NCBI GenBank assembly: GCA_009667805.1
Contig: CM019067.1
Coordinates: forward strand, 243,571,721 to 243,635,720
Length of the DNA stretch: 64,000 bases
Source of the DNA: Leptobrachium leishanense
Taxonomy: Eukaryota; Chordata; Amphibia; Anura; Megophryidae
Direction: 5' to 3'
Positions 60,641-64,000 of the stretch are shown piece after piece (the first letter of the stretch is position 1; every line of letters begins with the position of its first letter). Under the pieces are notes generated by a model that was not told the origin of the DNA, did not search any database, and saw only the letters and a list, made by a program, of their open reading frames with translations. The position numbers were made by a program, and so were the translations under genes.

Positions 60641-62455
60641 CTAGTTTTCTGTACAAGAAATGACCACATAGCTCCTGTACCATGCCCATCGTTTATAAGG
60701 GTTCCTAAATCTATAACCCTTCTCAAATTGCAAATAATTGTATTAATAAATAACTCATCCATGACTCTTTCTTCCTTGAGGCATAGACAAAAATACATAG
60801 AAATATATAAACATATTCTTACCACCTTTAAATCTATATTTAAAACACTGTATTAAAAGTGTATTAAAAGATTAAAAACGGCACCTTGAGAACTGAGCAT
60901 AAAGCATATTTTAAGGTAGACAAAATGATATCCTCCTTAGCAAGGACAGCAGACACAGATATACTATACAGATAAATAGAGATAGGATATAGACATCTAC
61001 TACAAAAAGAGACAAACAGTGCATCAGGAACATGCCAGGAGTCTGTCCAAGGCCTGTAGTTCAGACATGCCTCTTTAGATCATCTATTCTATAATCAAGC
61101 CCATGCCCATTTATGACACTGTCAGACAGAGTGTTCAGAGATAGGAACAGAAGATATATAAAAAAAATGTATCCACTGTTACAGATGTTGAGTATATATA
61201 TGTAAAATTTGGAATTTAACACAAATATATGTTTGAACACCTGAAAAAAAGGTTTATAGTGTATGGGACCAAAGGGAAATAGTGTAGGAACTGCGTTCCC
61301 ACTCGTTCCCCCTGGAATTGACCCTGGATGGATAGATAGAGGAAGCATTTAATTCACAAAAAATGCCCAGTGGTGTTTTTTTTTTTTATACAGCATTGAA
61401 CTATGCTGTACTTGTTTATACCACTATACGGAGTAAGAAAAATTAATTAATTTCTTATAATTTACTGGCTTAGACAATTTGATTTATATTTTCTATTATA
61501 AATCTAAAACCACGATATCCTGTTAACAAACAATTTTTTTCTAATTTGATTGATCTCAGAGATATGACTTCTAAAGCCCCTTTAACTTTCTTTTTGTTCC
61601 CGACCAACTTGCAACAATGTAAGATTCAGTATAAATAAAAATTTCAGAGTTCGCATTATTTAATAAATCTATTTATTGCAATGCTGTAGTAAGAAGACTG
61701 TTTAAAAGCTAAAACATGTAAATATATACGTATTTTTCTTCTCTGAAATATAAACATCCAAGTAGCCGTCTAATATTACATTTGTGTATTAAAATTTAGG
61801 TTTTCAAATGGCCCATCCATTGATATTGTCAGGAGTGGTGTCATTTGAGAAGGTTTATAAAAGTATGCTACTCTTTGCTTCTGCACTCTTGCCAAGTATA
61901 ACTTTATCTCACTGAATCATATAAAAGGAATGAACTTCCTCTAAGGTGCCTTTTTATTTCTCTGTCAAATTAAGGAAAGTCCCAACTGGAAACAATAGTC
62001 ACAATGTGCATTTCAAAATTGAAAACCATTAACGTGGGCAGCCTTTCAAGTAGAGAAAATATTTCCAGAGGTACGTAACAGATACTGAAATCATGTTTAC
62101 CTGATCATATTGATTTGGATGAAAATGTCTACTATTGAGTTTGATCCATCAATAGATTTAAGATTATGAGTACCCAAGAAGTATGATACCACATTTCACA
62201 GACTAACCTTTATTCTAGTAAATTTCCTGTGTCTTGAGTTATCTTGCTGTTAGAGAAAATAAATCACTAAACTATAAACATGTTCTATGGAACAGTCTCT
62301 CCAAAGCTTTATTGTAAAAGTAGTCAAAAAGTAGCATTTATAATAGAGTTAGACTAAAATTGATGTGGTGAGTCTGATCTAGGAAAACATAACACTTCAA
62401 ATCATTCATGATGGTTCACCTATGATTCCAGAATACCTTTATTAAATAGATTTTT
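60641..62455. other. No gene recognised; AT-rich
   Basis: Only short frames and AT-rich sequence. No domain, RNA or repeat end identified. Confidence 0.5.
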
Positions 62456-62499
62456 TTTGGTATATATAAAGAAAAAAAGCCATAACAGCTGTTGCTTTT

Positions 62500-62560
62500 A
62501 TAATACCCACTCTTGATAAAGCCGTAATCTGCGGCGAAACGCGTCGTGTAGATTAGCTTT
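62500..62560 (+). repeat. PLE-tail-like relic with degenerate hammerhead layout
   Basis: CTTGATAAAGCCG, a loop, then GCGGCGAAACGCGTCG: stem GCCG/CGGC, GAAAC and GTC are in hammerhead order, but the CTGATGA box reads TTGATAA. It resembles the GAAACGCGTTTCGG segment of the Penelope copies. Confidence 0.4.
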
Positions 62561-62711
62561 ACCTTTTAGCAGCTTTCACCCTCCTCTGAACTACCTCCTT
62601 TAATCCTATGCTTTACTTACAAATCTAACCTAGAACAGTGGTGTACAGTAGACAGCATGAACCGCTGAGGTGTAGATAGCGCTAACCTGGTTTCTCCTTT
62701 TTAATTATTTA

Positions 62712-62912
62712 TTTTTTTGAGAAAGGATTTTACCAGGAAGGATACATTGAGATTTCTATCGTTTTCAAGTATGTCCTGGGTGGCGAGTATGTACCATTAG
62801 GTGTCTTGCCCAAGGACACTTACTGGAGAGATGCTCTTGCTGGGATCGAACCCATGTCTCCACAGGCTCTCTCCATGCAGAGCAGTGAGGTTACCTCTAC
62901 TCTACCCAGCCG
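62712..62912 (-). mobile_element. tRNA-derived SINE, copy 3 (most complete)
   Basis: The minus strand carries CCGGCTGGGTAGAGTAGAGG (head), GGGTTCGATCCC (B box), the conserved body CAGTAAGTGTCCTTGGGC, and the 3' end TTCCTGGTAAAATCC with an A-rich tail. It defines the family also seen at 10.3, 46.5, 47.7 and 49.2 kb. Confidence 0.8.
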
Positions 62913-63252
62913 GATTGAATTATTCTGTGCATTTTTATAATTCCATTCAGGAGATTCAGCAATATAGGCTAATTAGCCTTTTCCTAGATGACTATAACCT
63001 CTGTATATGTCTCTATATAATATTACGATTCTTGTTTATGATGGACATCTAATACGTATATGAGAGTTACTCAACAGGTGAAAAGCACCATTTAAGCCAA
63101 TTATCAATAAATATTATATCAGCAATAGCAGAAATCACTATCGCTTGTAATTAACCACTGGATGTTACATGCACCTATTAAGTAATCTAACGGTGATTTT
63201 TTTTTACCAATGAAGGCATCTAACACCTTTCTCTACTGGGTGATATGTCCTG

Positions 63253-63833
63253 CAATGGCCATTGCAACGTAAGCTCACTCACCCCATCAAGGCACCTCTT
63301 TATAGAGTGAGTACCTAACCAATGTACCAAAAGCCGCTCTACTGAGCAGCTCCATGCCCCTCCTGCTGCTTATCAGCAAAGGAGAGACAGAAAGATGGTG
63401 GGTTTTATTTATACACACACCAAACACTTCCCATTTGGGGTTGAAAACAAAAACATGGAAAAAGGAACACAGCAGCAAAACGACTAACTGGTGTTACAAG
63501 CATAATATACATACATACAAAATGGCGTTTGCCCCTCTGGTGAGTATGGGCGCTACGCCATTTTTTCTGTATGTATGTATATTATGCTTGTAACACCAGT
63601 TAGTCGTTTTGCAGCTGTTCCTTTTTCCATGTTTTTATTTTCAACCCCAAATGGGTAGTGTTTGGTGCGTGTATAAATAAAACCCAACATCTTTCTGCCC
63701 CTCCTTTAGCTGAAAAGCAGCAGGAGGGCCATGGAGCTGCTCAGTAGAGCGGCTTTTGGTACATTGGTTAGGTACTCACTCTATAAAGAGGTGCCTTGAT
63801 GGGGCGAGTGAGCTTATGTTGCAATGGCCATTG
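63253..63833. repeat. Large palindrome (about 280-bp arms)
   Basis: The left arm 63253-63528 and right arm 63555-63833 are inverted near-copies with a 26-bp loop (around TTTGCCCCTCTGGTGAG). The tips CAATGGCCATTG are themselves palindromic. Arms differ by few substitutions and small indels. No transposase frame; it could be a foldback MITE or an inverted duplication. Low-scale hairpins inside the arms are absent, so the whole unit would fold as one long stem. Confidence 0.9.
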
Positions 63834-64000
63834 AAACAAATTAAAACCTCCTGATAGTGTTTTGTTGTACATGGAAATACATAGAAACGAGCGCAGATGA
63901 CACCTTTTTTCTCTTGTTATATTATTATTTCAGTTGTGCTACATTTTATTTATTAATACATTTTTTAGGAAGAAAAAATACTTAAAGACACTTAAATTAT

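Noticed and set aside
62712..62912. tRNA gene suggested by GGTTCGATCCC
   Set aside because: The B box sits in a repeated SINE with an A-rich tail. No tRNA cloverleaf or anticodon arm can be drawn.

Overview
This 64 kb window looks like intergenic, transposon-rich DNA from a large vertebrate genome, most likely an amphibian (probably a frog). The basis is the mix of elements: a Penelope-like element with a GIY-YIG endonuclease, piggyBac, Tc1, several hAT and 3-bp-TSD miniature elements, L2/CR1-type LINEs, tRNA-derived SINEs and LTR fragments, all nested in one another on an AT-rich background. I see no host protein-coding exon, rRNA or functional tRNA gene. The species is an inference; no search was possible.

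Layout. 1-5.6 kb: a spaced repeat, an old 3-bp-TSD miniature element, and a long inverted repeat (2965-4458) with a solo LTR inserted in one arm. 5657-7271: a near-complete Tc1 transposon with one frameshift. 8.5-13.8 kb: a hairpin-rich piggyBac-like MITE, two more miniature elements with a SINE and an L2 fragment inside them, and a small TTAA element. 14.1-17.9 kb: two reverse-strand LINE fragments, the first split cleanly by a TTAA-flanked MITE. 18.3-26.1 kb: a succession of DNA-transposon derivatives with recognisable target duplications, including a hAT element that carries a minisatellite.

27.6-36.5 kb is the most striking unit. Two Penelope-like copies lie head to head (minus copy 27594-31494, 5'-truncated; plus copy about 31497-36521), and the pair is bounded by a 14-bp direct repeat, as if it had integrated once. 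Both carry a hammerhead-ribozyme-like core in the 3' region. The minus copy keeps an unbroken 813-codon RT-endonuclease frame. The plus copy keeps an upstream overlapping ORF but has lost 2 nt from a G tract in its RT frame.

36.5-51 kb: minisatellite, large palindromes, a 4.1 kb hAT-type composite (39735-43851) with a perfect 8-bp duplication and an LTR element nested inside, an L2 tail with hAT and LTR insertions, SINEs and another 3-bp-TSD element. 51346-57700 is a complete piggyBac element flanked by TTAA, with an intact 571-aa transposase, a chain of hairpins at its 5' end and a 383-388 bp tandem array at its 3' end. 59.1-60.6 kb holds a two-unit, 768-bp-period tandem repeat, each unit carrying a hammerhead-like core on the minus strand. 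This resembles the dimeric architecture of retrozymes. The window closes with a PLE-like relic, a SINE and a 580-bp palindrome (63253-63833).

The genes present are selfish enzymes: two transposases and one RT-endonuclease. The non-autonomous elements around them would depend on such enzymes in trans. The TTAA MITEs plausibly depend on a piggyBac transposase, though not necessarily the one encoded here.
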